Assembly: GCA_963772975.1 (NCBI GenBank) | Contig: CAVYZH010000005.1 | Coordinates: forward strand, 186,001-250,000 | Direction: 5' to 3' | Length of the DNA stretch: 64,000 nt | From: AC-32 sp963772975 | GTDB lineage: Bacteria > Actinomycetota > Thermoleophilia > Gaiellales > Gaiellaceae | Shown here: piece by piece, positions 50,783 through 60,110 of the stretch | Layout of the letters: every line of letters begins with the position of its first letter | Position numbering within the stretch: position 1 is the stretch's first letter | Made by a program: the position numbers and the translations under genes | The notes under the pieces: model-generated | What the model saw: only the letters and a program-made list of their open reading frames with translations | Told to the model about the DNA's origin: nothing | Databases searched by the model: none

Positions 50783-52271
50783 CTATTGGCCGTTTCGGAC
50801 AGGTCCGTAGCCGCCGCCGCCCGGCGTCTCGACGCGGACGACGTCGCCCGCGCGCAGCCCGCGTGTGACTTTCGCCGGCAGCTCCTCGCCGTTCAGCAGG
50901 TTGCGGCCGGGCAGCCCGGGCTCGCCGCCGCGGGCTCCCTGCGGCGCGCGCTTGCGCCGCTCGCCGACCAGCGAGAGCCGGCAATCCTCGAGCACGCGCA
51001 GCTCACGGACGACACCGTCGCCGCCGCGCTGCTCGCCCGCTCCGCCGGAGCCCAGCCGCAGCTCGTGCCGCTCCACCCGGACGGGATAGGCGAGCTCGAG
51101 CGCCTCGGTCGGCGTCGAGAGCGTGTTCGACATCGTCACGTGCACGCCGGACGGGCCGTCCGCGTCAGGGCACGCGCCCTGCCCGCCGCCGACGGTCTCG
51201 TAGTACGTGAAGCGGTCGTTCCCGAGCGTGAGGTTGTTCATCGTCCCCTGGCCCTGCGCGGGTACGGGAACGACCGTGCCGAAGGCCGCGAAGACGACGT
51301 CCACGATCCTGCTCGAGGTCTCGACGTTCCCGGCAGCGACGGCGGCCGGGGCGCGGGCGTTCACGAGCGACCCCTCCGGCGCACTCACGTGAACCGGCAC
51401 GAAGGCGCCGCCGGAGGCGGGCACGTCGGGATCGGTCAGGCAGCGCACGACGAAGTAGCAGGCCGAGCGCGTGACTGCGAGCGGGACAGTTCAGATTCCC
51501 GTCGTGCTGGTTGGCGGTGCCGGCGAAGTCGATCTCGAGCTCGTCGCCGTCGATCGTGATAGTCGCGTGAAGCTCCAGCTCGCCACCGCCCGCGGGCTCG
51601 AGCGCGTCCGCCGCCTCGAAGCGGCCGTCCGGGAGCCGCGCGATCGCTGTACGAACGAGCCGCTCCGAGTAGTCGTGCAGCTCCTCCATCGCCGCCTCGA
51701 CTTGCTTTTGGCCGCGCCGTGCGCAGAGCTCGTCGACCCGTCGCTCGGCAAGACGGTGCGCCGCGAGCTGGGCGCGGAGGTCACCTCGGCGCTCGTCCGG
51801 GTTGCGCATCTGCGAGACGAACTCGTCGAGCACGCCGTCGTCGAGGCGCGTCGGCGGGATCACGACGCCTTCCTCCTCGAGCCGGCGCGAGTCGGCGGGC
51901 AGGCTGCCGGGCTCGGCCGCGCCGACGTCGGCGTGGTGGGCGCGGGTGACGGCGAAGCCCGCGCGCGTGCGCGTGACCATTGTGATGTCGGGCAGGTGGG
52001 TGCCGCCCGCGAACGGGTCGTTCAGGATCCAGGCCTCGCCCAGGGCGGGGTCGTGCCCGCGAACCGCGGCGACTGCGTCGGGAAGCGCGCCGAGGTGGAC
52101 GGGAATGTGCTCGGCCTGGGCGACCATCCGCCCGCGCGCGTCGAAGAGCGCGGTCGAGCAGTCGCGCCGCTCCTTGATGTTCGCCGAGAAGGCGGAGCGC
52201 ACGAGAGCCGCACCCATCTCGTCCGCGATCGAGCGGAGCGAGGCGCCGATCACTTGCAGCTCGATCCTCAT
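50783..52271 (-). pseudogene. hyuB: Hydantoinase B/oxoprolinase subunit, one extra base
   Basis: The N-terminal 250 residues are HyuB-like (RSIADEMGAALVRSAFSANIKERRD, WILNDPFAGGTHLPD). After GNLNCP the frame is lost and resumes as VRCLTDPDVPASGGAF with the remaining third (GQGTMNNLTLGND, VETPGGGGYG). Removing one base in GCGGGAC at 51481-51487 (TGTCCCGCTC on the coding strand) gives a 495-residue protein. HyuA and HyuB form an ATP-dependent heterocomplex that opens hydantoins or 5-oxoproline. It overlaps hyuA by 4 nt. Real inactivation and sequencing error remain equally possible. Confidence 0.85.
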
Positions 52272-54031
52272 TTCACAGAATCGGCACCGTCTCGTGACAG
52301 TTTCGTGAGCCGCAGCGTGCTACTGGTTCCGTCCCTAACCCCCACCCACCCAGGGGGAAGCCAGCACGTAGCGCCCTCGAGCTCCAGGACGCCCGGGCCC
52401 GTGGACTTGAGCGGCTCCGCCCGAGGGAGCTCGAGCGAGGGCCCTGGGCGCACTTCGGCGGTGCGGACGACGACGAGCTCGATCTTCCGCTCGCGGTCGG
52501 CGTACCCGTACCGCGCCTCGTGCGCGCGGTGGAAGGCCTCGGCGAGCCCGGGCTGCAGCGGCACCGCCAGCTCGAACGACTGGCCGTGGTAACGCAGCTC
52601 CGCCTCGCCCTCGCGCGGGAGCTCGCCGGCCTCCGCCAGTGGGCAGACGTACGAGCGCACCGAGTCGCGCCGCTCGTCGGCGACGGCAAGGCCGAGCGCG
52701 GAGAGGACACCCGCCGCCTCCGGCACGAGCACGGTCTCGATCCCCAGCTCTTCGGCGAGGGCGCAGGCATGCAGCGGGCCGGCGCCGCCGAAGGCGACGA
52801 GCGCGAGCTCCCGCGGGTCGTGGCCGCGCTCGACCGAGACGAGCCGCAACGCGCGGAGCATCTCCGCGTTGACGACCTCGATCGCCTCGGCGGGTTCGAT
52901 CCCCTCGAATGCGCGCTCGGCCGCTTCGCGGTCGAGCTCGAGCCCGCCCGCCAGGCGCGCCGGCAGCCTGCCGAGCAGCAGGTTCGCGTCGGTCACGGTC
53001 GGGCGCGTCCCTCCCCGCCCATAGCATGCGGGCCCCGGATCGGCGCCGGCGCTCTCAGGCCCGACCCGCAACGCGCCGCCCCGGTCGCGCCAGACGATCG
53101 AGCCGCCGCCCGCGCCGACGGTCTGCAGATCGACCATCGGCAGCCGCAGCGGCAGCCCGCCGACCTCGCGCTCCGAGCTGCGGCCGGCCTCGCCGCCCTG
53201 AATCAGGCAGACGTCCGTCGAGGTCCCGCCCATGTCGAGCGTGATCGCCTCCGCCGCGCCGGCGACCCGCACGGCGCCGACGACACCCGCGGCCGGGCCA
53301 GAGACGAGCGCGACCGCCGGATGCGCGGCCGCCTCAGCGAGCGTGGCGAGCCCGCCCGAGGAGCGCATCACCAGCGGCTCCGGCAATCCCGCGCCGGCCG
53401 CCGCGCCGCCGAGCGCCTCCAGGTACCGCGCAACCACCGGCCCTAGGTACGCGTCGATCGCGGTCGTCGAGGCCCGCTCGTACTCGCGCAGCTCGGGCGA
53501 AAGCTCGTGCGAGGCGACGACACGCGCCCCGGGCAAACGCCGCCGCAGCTCCTCCGCGACGGCCCGCTCGTGCGAGGCGTCGCGGAACGAGAAAAGCAGG
53601 CAGACCGCGACCGCCTCGACGCCGCCGAGGTCCGGCAGCGAGTCGAGCTCGAGCGGCTTGAGCACGCCGTCGGGGCCGATCCGCTCGCGGACGCCGTGAC
53701 AGCGCTCGAGCGGGACGAGCGGCTCGGGGTGTGCCGAGCAGAGCCGGTAGAGCTGCGCGCGGTTCTGCCGCCGCAGGTGGAGCAAGTGCTCGAAGCCGGC
53801 GGTCGCGACAAAGGCCGTTCGCGCGCCCTTCCGCTCGAGCAGGGCGTTCGTCGCGACCGTCGTGCCGTGCGTGAAGCGCTCGACCTCGGTCGCACCGACG
53901 GCCGCCGCCGCAGCCAGCACCGACTCCTCCTGCCCCGCCGCCGTCGGCACCTTTGCCGTCCGCAGCTCACCGTCGGCGAGCAACACCGCGTCGGTGAAGG
54001 TCCCGCCCACGTCGACACCCAGGATGGACAC
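52268..54031 (-). CDS. hyuA: Hydantoinase A/oxoprolinase ATP-binding subunit
   Basis: The 587-residue ASKHA-type ATPase has GVDVGGTFTDAVL at the start, ERFTHGTTVATNALLERKG near residue 52, LDMGGTSTDV near 267 and VAFGGAGPLHACALAEELG near 415. It is somewhat shorter than usual (about 650-700). It would couple ATP hydrolysis to ring opening with HyuB, in hydantoin, 5-oxoproline or N-methylhydantoin metabolism; the substrate is not decided. GTG start. A strong hairpin lies 17 nt upstream. Confidence 0.88.
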   Translation of the reverse strand: MSILGVDVGGTFTDAVLLADGELRTAKVPTAAGQEESVLAAAAAVGATEVERFTHGTTVATNALLERKGARTAFVATAGFEHLLHLRRQNRAQLYRLCSAHPEPLVPLERCHGVRERIGPDGVLKPLELDSLPDLGGVEAVAVCLLFSFRDASHERAVAEELRRRLPGARVVASHELSPELREYERASTTAIDAYLGPVVARYLEALGGAAAGAGLPEPLVMRSSGGLATLAEAAAHPAVALVSGPAAGVVGAVRVAGAAEAITLDMGGTSTDVCLIQGGEAGRSSEREVGGLPLRLPMVDLQTVGAGGGSIVWRDRGGALRVGPESAGADPGPACYGRGGTRPTVTDANLLLGRLPARLAGGLELDREAAERAFEGIEPAEAIEVVNAEMLRALRLVSVERGHDPRELALVAFGGAGPLHACALAEELGIETVLVPEAAGVLSALGLAVADERRDSVRSYVCPLAEAGELPREGEAELRYHGQSFELAVPLQPGLAEAFHRAHEARYGYADRERKIELVVVRTAEVRPGPSLELPRAEPLKSTGPGVLELEGATCWLPPGWVGVRDGTSSTLRLTKLSRDGADSVK

Positions 54032-54048
54032 GGCGAGACTTTCTCAAG

Positions 54049-54093
54049 CCGGCGGGGGCCGCAGCGATGGTTCGTCGCTGCAGGCCCCGCCGG
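54049..54093. terminator. Very stable hairpin between hyuA and the exonuclease gene
   Basis: CCGGCGGGG (54049-54057) pairs with CCCCGCCGG (54085-54093). After small bulges, CCGCAGCGA pairs with TCGCTGCAGG-side bases up to a 7-nt loop, about 18 bp in total. It may terminate the minus-strand SOS transcript or act in the hyuA leader. The + side is followed by a pyrimidine-rich run, but no + gene ends here. Confidence 0.55.
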
Positions 54094-54185
54094 TCTTGCC
54101 TTCTGGCTCTTCTTCACCCGCGGCTCGGGTGGAGGAGGGATGAGCTAGAAGTCGCAAGGAGACGATCTCGCTCCGGGACGTCTAG

Positions 54186-55880
54186 TTACAACTGACCGTT
54201 CGGTCGGTTCGCGCCTGGACCTGGCTTCAGGTGTGCCGCGATGCGGTCGCGATCAAGCGGCAGCACCGTGAGCTCGGGCGGTGGGCGGCGTACGAAGCCA
54301 CCGACGAGCAGCAGCTCCTCGGCCTGCTCGGCGGTCAGCGGCTCGTCGCCCTCCTCGGCCGGACAGCAGGCGAGGCCCGCCTCCAGCTCGACGTGCGCGC
54401 CGGCGCCGGGTGGCAGCGGCCGAACGGCCCGCACGAGGCCGCCGGAGACGAAGAAGGCCGTGCGCCAGCCCGGCTCGGCGGCCGGCGCGATCAGACAGGC
54501 TCGCAACTCCCGCATCCGCCGCAGCCGAGACAGCCGTTCGACGACGTGCTCCAGCGCCTCGATCCGGTCGCGCAGCCGCGCCGCCTCCTCGTAGCGGAGG
54601 CTCTCGGCGAGGTGCGCGAGCCTCGCGCGCAGGCGCGGCAGCGGCCCGCCATCGAGCAGAGCGGCGAGCTCCTCGTCCGTCGCCGAGGCGAGCGCCCGGG
54701 CGGCCAGCGAGGCCCGCCGGCGGCTGCCGATCGGCCCCAGCGGCCCCGGCTGCTTGGAGACCACGAAGTCGTCGCCGCGCCGCCGCAGGTAGACGCCCTG
54801 CTCACGCCGGCGGCTGCGGGAGTTGGCCGGCGGGTCGAGCTCCCGGATCAACCGCAGCTCCTCGAGCGCCGCCTCGAGCTCGGAGCCGAGCACGCGCCAC
54901 TCGATCCGGTCGAGCGCCAGCAGCGCCGCCTCGACCGAAGGGCGCTGCCGCTCGCTGCGGAAGTAACTCCGCAGCCGCGCCCGCAGGTCGCGCGAGCGGC
55001 CGACGTAGAGCACCTGCCAGTGCCGGTCGTAGAAGAGGTAGACGCCCGGTCGTGCCGGTGCACCCCGCGCCAGCGCGCGCTTGTCGTAGACCTGGCGCTT
55101 GCGCGGCGCAGCGAGCGCGCGCAACTCGGAGAGCCTCCGCGCGCCCAGCTCCTGGCTCAGCCCGATCAGGCGGACGAGCACCTGCGCAGTCGCCTCCGCG
55201 TCGGGCAGCGCGCGGTGGCAGGGCGCGGTCGGCACGCCGAAGAAGTCCGCAAGCGACGCGAGGCCGACCCGGCGCAACCGGCCCTCGAGCAGGCGACGCG
55301 CCAGGGCTGCGGTGCAGAGCGGCGGCTCCGACAGCCGCCGTCCGTAGAGCGCCAGCAGGTGCTGCTCGAGGAAGCGCTGGTCGAACTGCGCGTTGTGCGC
55401 GACGAGCAGCGCGTCGTCGGCGAAGTCCAGGAAACGCCGCACGACCGCGGCCGCGCGCGGCGCCGACACCAGCTCCTGCTGCCGCAGGCCGGTCAGCCGG
55501 GCGACCGGCTCGGGCAGCGCGATCCCCGGGTTCACGAGCGATTGGAACGAATCGACCAGCTCGAGCCCGCGCACGCGCACCGCGCCGAGCTCGCAGATCC
55601 GGTCGCGAGCCGGCGAGAGGCCAGTTGTCTCCAGGTCGAAGACGACGAACTCCGCCTCCTCGAGGAACGGGTCCGCTTGCCCTCCGGCGAGCGCGACGCT
55701 CCCGCCGAGGCAGGCGATCCGGCTGTCGCCCGCGGTCAGCTCGTCGAGCAGCGAGCAGGCCAGCCCCTCGGAGATCGCGGGTGTGGCGAAGAGCGACCGG
55801 GCGGCCTCGACGGCCGTCAGTGGGCCGCGTTCCTCGAGCGTGTCGACCAGCCGGTCGAGCGAGTCGAGCGCAAGCTGCAC
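54186..55880 (-). CDS. DnaQ-type exonuclease fused to GIY-YIG nuclease (Cho/UvrC-like)
   Basis: The 564-residue protein combines an N-terminal ~70-residue helical region with a DEDD exonuclease. Its motifs are FDLETTG with Asp82/Glu84, HNAQFD at 161-166, and His221 with Asp227 in HRALPDAEAT. A GIY-YIG domain (GVY at 278-280, YVGRSRDLRARLRSYF from 291) follows, then a UVR-like helix pair (LAESLRYEEAARLRDRIEALE near 425-445). It should trim DNA ends and nick damaged DNA. It lies downstream of dinB, with its own LexA box 15 nt before the ATG. Confidence 0.9.
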   Translation of the reverse strand: MQLALDSLDRLVDTLEERGPLTAVEAARSLFATPAISEGLACSLLDELTAGDSRIACLGGSVALAGGQADPFLEEAEFVVFDLETTGLSPARDRICELGAVRVRGLELVDSFQSLVNPGIALPEPVARLTGLRQQELVSAPRAAAVVRRFLDFADDALLVAHNAQFDQRFLEQHLLALYGRRLSEPPLCTAALARRLLEGRLRRVGLASLADFFGVPTAPCHRALPDAEATAQVLVRLIGLSQELGARRLSELRALAAPRKRQVYDKRALARGAPARPGVYLFYDRHWQVLYVGRSRDLRARLRSYFRSERQRPSVEAALLALDRIEWRVLGSELEAALEELRLIRELDPPANSRSRRREQGVYLRRRGDDFVVSKQPGPLGPIGSRRRASLAARALASATDEELAALLDGGPLPRLRARLAHLAESLRYEEAARLRDRIEALEHVVERLSRLRRMRELRACLIAPAAEPGWRTAFFVSGGLVRAVRPLPPGAGAHVELEAGLACCPAEEGDEPLTAEQAEELLLVGGFVRRPPPELTVLPLDRDRIAAHLKPGPGANRPNGQL

Positions 55881-55894
55881 CCCTCAAAGCAAAG

Positions 55895-55908
55895 CGAACA
55901 TATGTTCG
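55895..55908. promoter_or_regulatory. LexA (SOS) box upstream of the exonuclease/GIY-YIG gene
   Basis: CGAACATATGTTCG is a perfect 14-bp palindrome and an exact match to the CGAAC-N4-GTTCG LexA consensus of Actinobacteria and Bacillus. It lies 15 nt before the ATG at 55880, over the expected promoter. The same 14 bases recur at 57102-57115. Confidence 0.9.
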
Positions 55909-55917
55909 ATTTGCAAG

Positions 55918-57108
55918 TCAGTCGGGTAGCAAGGGCATCGCGGGCCGGTGACGGCCGAGCAGAACCGCCCGCGTGACCGCCGCCGAGCCGAAGCGCAGCC
56001 GCACCTCGTCGAGGGCCGCGTCCAGCGCGTCCGTGTCCTGTTCGAACGGCAGCATCGGCTGGAACGACCGGCCCTCGCCGAGGTTCCCGACAGATACGCC
56101 GACGAGCGTGATCCCCCGCCGCGCGATCAGTGGCGACGCGAGCACCAACAGGGCGCGGGCGGCGTCGAGGATCGTCCTCGTGCTCGCGGTCGGGTAAGGC
56201 AGCGTGTGCGAGCGCGTCGCGCGCGTGAAGTCCTCGAAGCGGAGTCGCAGCACGACCGTCCGGCCGGTTCGGCCGGCGACCCGCATCCGTCGCGCGACCC
56301 GGTCGACGAGCCCGGCGAGGGACGCATCCACCTCCTCGAGCGAGGTCGGCGAGCGACCCAGCGCACGCTGCGCGCCGATCGACCCGCGCCGGCGCCGCGG
56401 CCGCACGGTTCTTGGGTCGCGGTTGCGCGCGAGGGCGTAGAGCTGCCGCCCAGCCGCGCGGCCGAGCAGCCGGACCAGCACGTCCTCCCCGAGCTCGGCC
56501 ACCTGGCCGACCGTCGCGATCCCCAGGTCGTGCAGCCGCCTCGACGTCACCGGGCCAACACCCCAGAGCCGCTCGACCTCGAGCGGGTGCAGGAAGGCGA
56601 GCTCGCGCTCGGGCGGCACCACGAGCAGCCCGTCGGGCTTGGCGACGCCGCTCGCCACCTTAGCGAGGAACTTCGTCCGGGCCACGCCGACCGTGATCGG
56701 CAGGCCGACCCGCTCGCGCACCTCGCTGCGCAGGAGCGCGGCGACCGCGGGCGGCGGCCCGGTCAGCCGGCGTACGCCGCGGGCGTCGAGGAAGGCCTCG
56801 TCGATCGAAAGCCCTTCGACATGAGGCGAGAAGTCGTCGAAGACGCGGTACACGTCCTTGCTCGCCTGTGAGTAGGCAGCCATCCGCGGCTCGACCACGA
56901 TCGCCCCCGGGCAGAGGCGTCGCGCCCGGCCGACGCTCATCGCGGTGCGGACGCCGCGCGCCTTCGCCTCGTAGCTCGCAGCTAGCACCACCCAGGAGCC
57001 GACGATCACCGGCCGGCCGCGCAAGCGCGGATCGTCGCGCTGCTCGACTGCTGCGAAGAAGGCATCGAGATCCGCGTGCAGGATCGTGGCCTCGCCCGAC
57101 ACGAACAT
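55918..57108 (-). CDS. dinB: DNA polymerase IV (Y-family)
   Basis: The 396-residue polymerase has HADLDAFFAAVEQRD near residue 11 and FSPHVEGLSIDEAFLD near 92 (catalytic Asp/Glu). GVGPVTSRRLHDLGI lies near 184 in the helix-hairpin-helix region. QPMLPFEQD near the C-terminus resembles a beta-clamp-binding motif. It performs error-prone translesion synthesis. The ATG at 57108 lies inside a LexA box; a GTG two codons later (57102) is an alternative. The exonuclease gene follows after 37 nt, so both form an SOS unit. Confidence 0.93.
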   Translation of the reverse strand: MFVSGEATILHADLDAFFAAVEQRDDPRLRGRPVIVGSWVVLAASYEAKARGVRTAMSVGRARRLCPGAIVVEPRMAAYSQASKDVYRVFDDFSPHVEGLSIDEAFLDARGVRRLTGPPPAVAALLRSEVRERVGLPITVGVARTKFLAKVASGVAKPDGLLVVPPERELAFLHPLEVERLWGVGPVTSRRLHDLGIATVGQVAELGEDVLVRLLGRAAGRQLYALARNRDPRTVRPRRRRGSIGAQRALGRSPTSLEEVDASLAGLVDRVARRMRVAGRTGRTVVLRLRFEDFTRATRSHTLPYPTASTRTILDAARALLVLASPLIARRGITLVGVSVGNLGEGRSFQPMLPFEQDTDALDAALDEVRLRFGSAAVTRAVLLGRHRPAMPLLPD

Positions 57109-57115
57109 ATGTTCG
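57102..57115. promoter_or_regulatory. LexA (SOS) box over the dinB start
   Basis: The same 14-bp palindrome CGAACATATGTTCG covers the dinB ATG. Its central CATATG offers an ATG on each strand, one starting dinB (minus) and one starting the frame at 57109 (plus). LexA bound here would block a leaderless dinB transcript and any divergent one. Confidence 0.9.
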
Positions 57116-57357
57116 CCGCGATTGCTCCCCGGCGCAACGCGTTCCGTCTGACGAAGGCGCGGACCTGGTCAGCCGAGCTCGAGCTGAAAGGTGCCGCGGA
57201 GTACACGGCCGAGGTCTTCGACCGCGGCGACATCATCCACAAGGCGTGGTTCGACACCGGCCGAGGACGGGCCCGGCGCGAGTCGGACAAGGACATCCAA
57301 CTCTGCAAGACAGCCAGCCGACGTGGTGATCGCGTCTCCGCACGCTCTCCTGTTTGA
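57109..57357 (+). CDS. Possible divergent SOS-linked small protein
   Basis: The 82-codon frame starts at the ATG inside the LexA palindrome, opposite dinB. It reads FRLTKARTWSAELELKGAAEYTAEVFDRGDIIHKAWFD and is mixed and globular-looking up to about residue 60, then Arg/Ser-rich. I recognise no family, and there is no ribosome site, so expression would have to be leaderless. It could equally be chance. Confidence 0.3.
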   Translation: MFAAIAPRRNAFRLTKARTWSAELELKGAAEYTAEVFDRGDIIHKAWFDTGRGRARRESDKDIQLCKTASRRGDRVSARSPV

Positions 57358-57540
57358 GTTGGAGCTCTAGCCGCGTGGCTAGGTGTATTTCGGCCAGAAC
57401 AGTTGTAGCGTTTGTCCAGGTACTGAGCGGCTTTTTCCAGCGCCGGGCTTGCGAAGCGTCTCGTGCGGCGGGCAGTCATCGCAGATCCAGCGACTTCACG
57501 ACGGAGGTCCACGCGCCAATCGAAGGAGAGTCCGAACCCA
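57358..57540. other. Leader region of the giant secreted protein
   Basis: No gene supported; open frames here are continuations without start signals. It probably holds the promoter for the gene at 57558. GAAGGAGAG at about 57521-57529 is a good ribosome site but serves the 7-codon frame at 57541. Confidence 0.4.
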
Positions 57541-57564
57541 ATGTCGCGAAGCGTTCAATGGTGA
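57541..57564 (+). promoter_or_regulatory. Seven-codon leader frame overlapping the giant-gene start
   Basis: An ATG with a good ribosome site (GAAGGAG, about 12 nt upstream) opens MSRSVQW and stops at 57562-57564, across the ATG at 57558 of the large gene, which lacks its own site. This is a classic arrangement for translational coupling, if the ATG at 57541 is used. Confidence 0.35.
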
Positions 57565-58179
57565 GGGCTGCCTCGGCGCTGCGGGCGCTTGCCCTCGTCG
57601 GAGTGATTCTCCTGATCCTGTCTGCCCAGGCTGCGTCCGCGACGGCGCCGTCGGACGACTTCAATCGTGCGAACGGGTCGCTGGGTGCAAGTTGGACCGC
57701 GGTTAGCGACGGCGCACTCAAGATCTCCTCGCAGGCGGTGGTCGGCACGAGCGCGACCGCGGGCGGCATCCGCACCGCAGAGACGTACACGAACGACCAG
57801 TTGTCCCAGATCCAGCTCACCTCGACGCAGCTCTCGGGTGGCCAGTGGGTCGGCCCCACGGTGCGCACCCAGAACGGCGGCCAGAACACCTACCTCGGGA
57901 TCTACTTCTGGAACAGCGGCAGCCCACAGCTTCGGTTGTACAAGCGCATTTCAGGCACCTGGATCCAGCTCGGCAGCTCGTACAACTCCGGAGCGTTGAC
58001 CGCAGGAACGACGCTGCAGCTGAGCGCCAGCGGCTCGACCATCTCGTTCCTGCAGAACGGCGTCAGCCGGATCACCGCGACCGACACCAGCTTGACCGGC
58101 GGCGCGCCCGGGATCATGACCTACGGTAAGGCCAAAGCCGACAACTGGGTGGGCGGCGGCTCAACCGGCTCGGGCTCAA

Positions 58180-59415
58180 CTTACTCGGTCGGCGGCAGCA
58201 CCTCCGGGCTCTCCGGGACGGTCGTGCTCCGCAACAACGGCGGCGACGACCTGACGCTGACCGCCAACGGCCCCTTCAACTTCGCGACCAAGCTCGCCTC
58301 TGGCGCCGCCTACAACGTCACCGTAAAGACCAACCCGAGCGGCCAGAGCTGCAGCGTCGCCAACGGCAGCGGCACGATCGGCTCCGCCGACGTCACCAAC
58401 GTGGCCGTCAGCTGCACCGCCAACCCGACTTACGCCGTCGGCGGCAGCGTCACGGGCCTCTCCGGCACGCTCGTCTTGCAGGACAACGGCGGCGACGATT
58501 TGAGCGTGAGCGCCAACGGCCCGTTCGCCTTCGCGACCAAGCTCGCCTCTGGCGCCGCCTACGCCGTCACCGTCAAGACGAACCCGAGCGGCCAGAGCTG
58601 CAGCGTCGCCAACGGCAGCGGCACGATCGGCTCGGCCGACGTCAGCAACGTGGCCGTCAGCTGTGCCAACACCCCGACCTACGCGATCGGCGGCAGCGTC
58701 TCCTTCCTGTCGGGGACGGTCGTGTTGCAGGACAACGGCGGCGACGACCTGACCGTGAATACCAACGGCCCCTTCAACTTCGCGACCAAGTTCGCCTCTG
58801 GCGCCGCCTACGCCGTCACCGTCAAGACCAACCCGAGCGGCCAGAGCTGCAGCGTCGCGAACGGCAGCGGCACGATCGGCGCCGCCGACGTCACCAACGT
58901 GGCCGTCAGCTGCACCGCCAATCCGACCTACGCCGTCGGCGGCAGCACCTCCGGCCTCTCCGGGACGGTCGTGCTCCGGAACAACGGCGGCGACGACCTG
59001 ACCGTGAATACCAACGGCCCCTTCAACTTCGCGACCAAGCTCGCCTCTGGCGCCGCCTACGCCGTCACCGTCAAGACCAACCCGAGCGGCCAGACCTGCA
59101 GCGTCGCCAACGGCAGCGGCACGATCGGCTCGGCCGACGTCAGCAACGTGGCCGTCAGCTGTGCCATCGAACCCGACCTATGCGGTCGGCGGCAGCGTCT
59201 CCTTGCTGTCGGGGACGGTCGTGTTGCAGGACAACGGCGGCGACGACCTGAGCGTGAGCACCAACGGCCCCTTCAACTTCGCGACCAAGCTCGCCGGCGG
59301 CGCCGCCTACAACGTCACCGTCAAGACGAACCCGAGCGGCCAGAGCTGCAGCGTCGCCAACGGCAGCGGCACGATCGCTGCGGCCGACGTCACGAACGTC
59401 GCCGTCACCTGCGCC
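58180..59415 (+). repeat. Tandem ~249-bp coding repeats (beta-domain array)
   Basis: Five tandem units begin at about 58180, 58425, 58674, 58923 and 59172. Each encodes one ~83-residue beta domain (core GTVVLRNNGGDDLTLTANG, then VTVKTNPSGQSCSVANGSG). Units differ by a few substitutions only. Further units lie at 59960-60950 and 61500-61990. Confidence 0.85.
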
Positions 59416-60110
59416 GCCACCGGCTCCGCGGGCAGCGACGACTTCAATCGCCCTGACGGCTCGCTCGGGTCGAGCTGGATTGCGATGAGCGACGGCGCGC
59501 TCTCGATCTCCTCGCAGGCGGTGCTCGGTACGAGCGCGACGGCCGGGGACATCCGGATCGCGGAGACGTACACCAGCGACCAGTCGTCCCAGATCCAGCT
59601 CACCTCGACGCAGCTCTCGGGCGGCCAGTGGGTCGGCCCCACGGTGCGCACCCAGAACGGCGGCCAGGACACCTACCTCGGGATCTACTTCTGGAACAGC
59701 GGCAGCCAGCAGCTCCGGCTCTACAAGCGGAACACCGGCGCCTGGATTCAGCTCGGCAACTCTTACGCGTCAGGTGCGCTGCCCGCCGGCACGACGTTGC
59801 AGCTGAACGCCGTCGGCTCGACGATCTCGTTCGTGCAGGACGGCGTCACCCGGATCACCGCGACCGACACCAGCGTGACCGGCGGCGCGCCCGGGATCAT
59901 GACCTACGGCCAGGCCAAAGCCGACAACTGGGCGGGCGCCGGCGCGACCGGCGGCACCAACCCAACCTACTCGGTCGGCGGCAGCGTCTCCGGGCTCTCG
60001 GGGACGGTCGTGCTCCGCGACAACGGCGGCGACGACCTGACACTGACCGCCAATGGCTCCTTCGCCTTTGCGACCAAGCTCGCCGGCGGCGCCGCCTACG
60101 CCGTCACCGT
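59226..60110 (+). repeat. Long intragenic direct repeat, copy 1
   Basis: About 885 bp nearly identical to 60764-61648 (offset 1538). It spans one beta repeat, jelly-roll 2 (ATGSAGSDDFNRPDGSLGSS to KADNWAGAG) and half of the next repeat. I saw only two or three differences. Confidence 0.85.

Noticed and set aside
51475..51490. Programmed frameshift in hyuB
   Set aside because: HyuB is not known to be recoded, and the same type of C/G-run insertion recurs in unrelated genes, so error or mutation is simpler.
54076..54201. Arg-rich short + frame downstream of the strong hairpin
   Set aside because: Starts inside the hairpin, has no ribosome site, and has the composition of non-coding GC-rich DNA.
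54281..55951. Very long + frame opposite the exonuclease/GIY-YIG gene
   Set aside because: Almost only Arg, Ala, Pro and Ser; an artefact of codon bias. The minus-strand protein has intact catalytic motifs.
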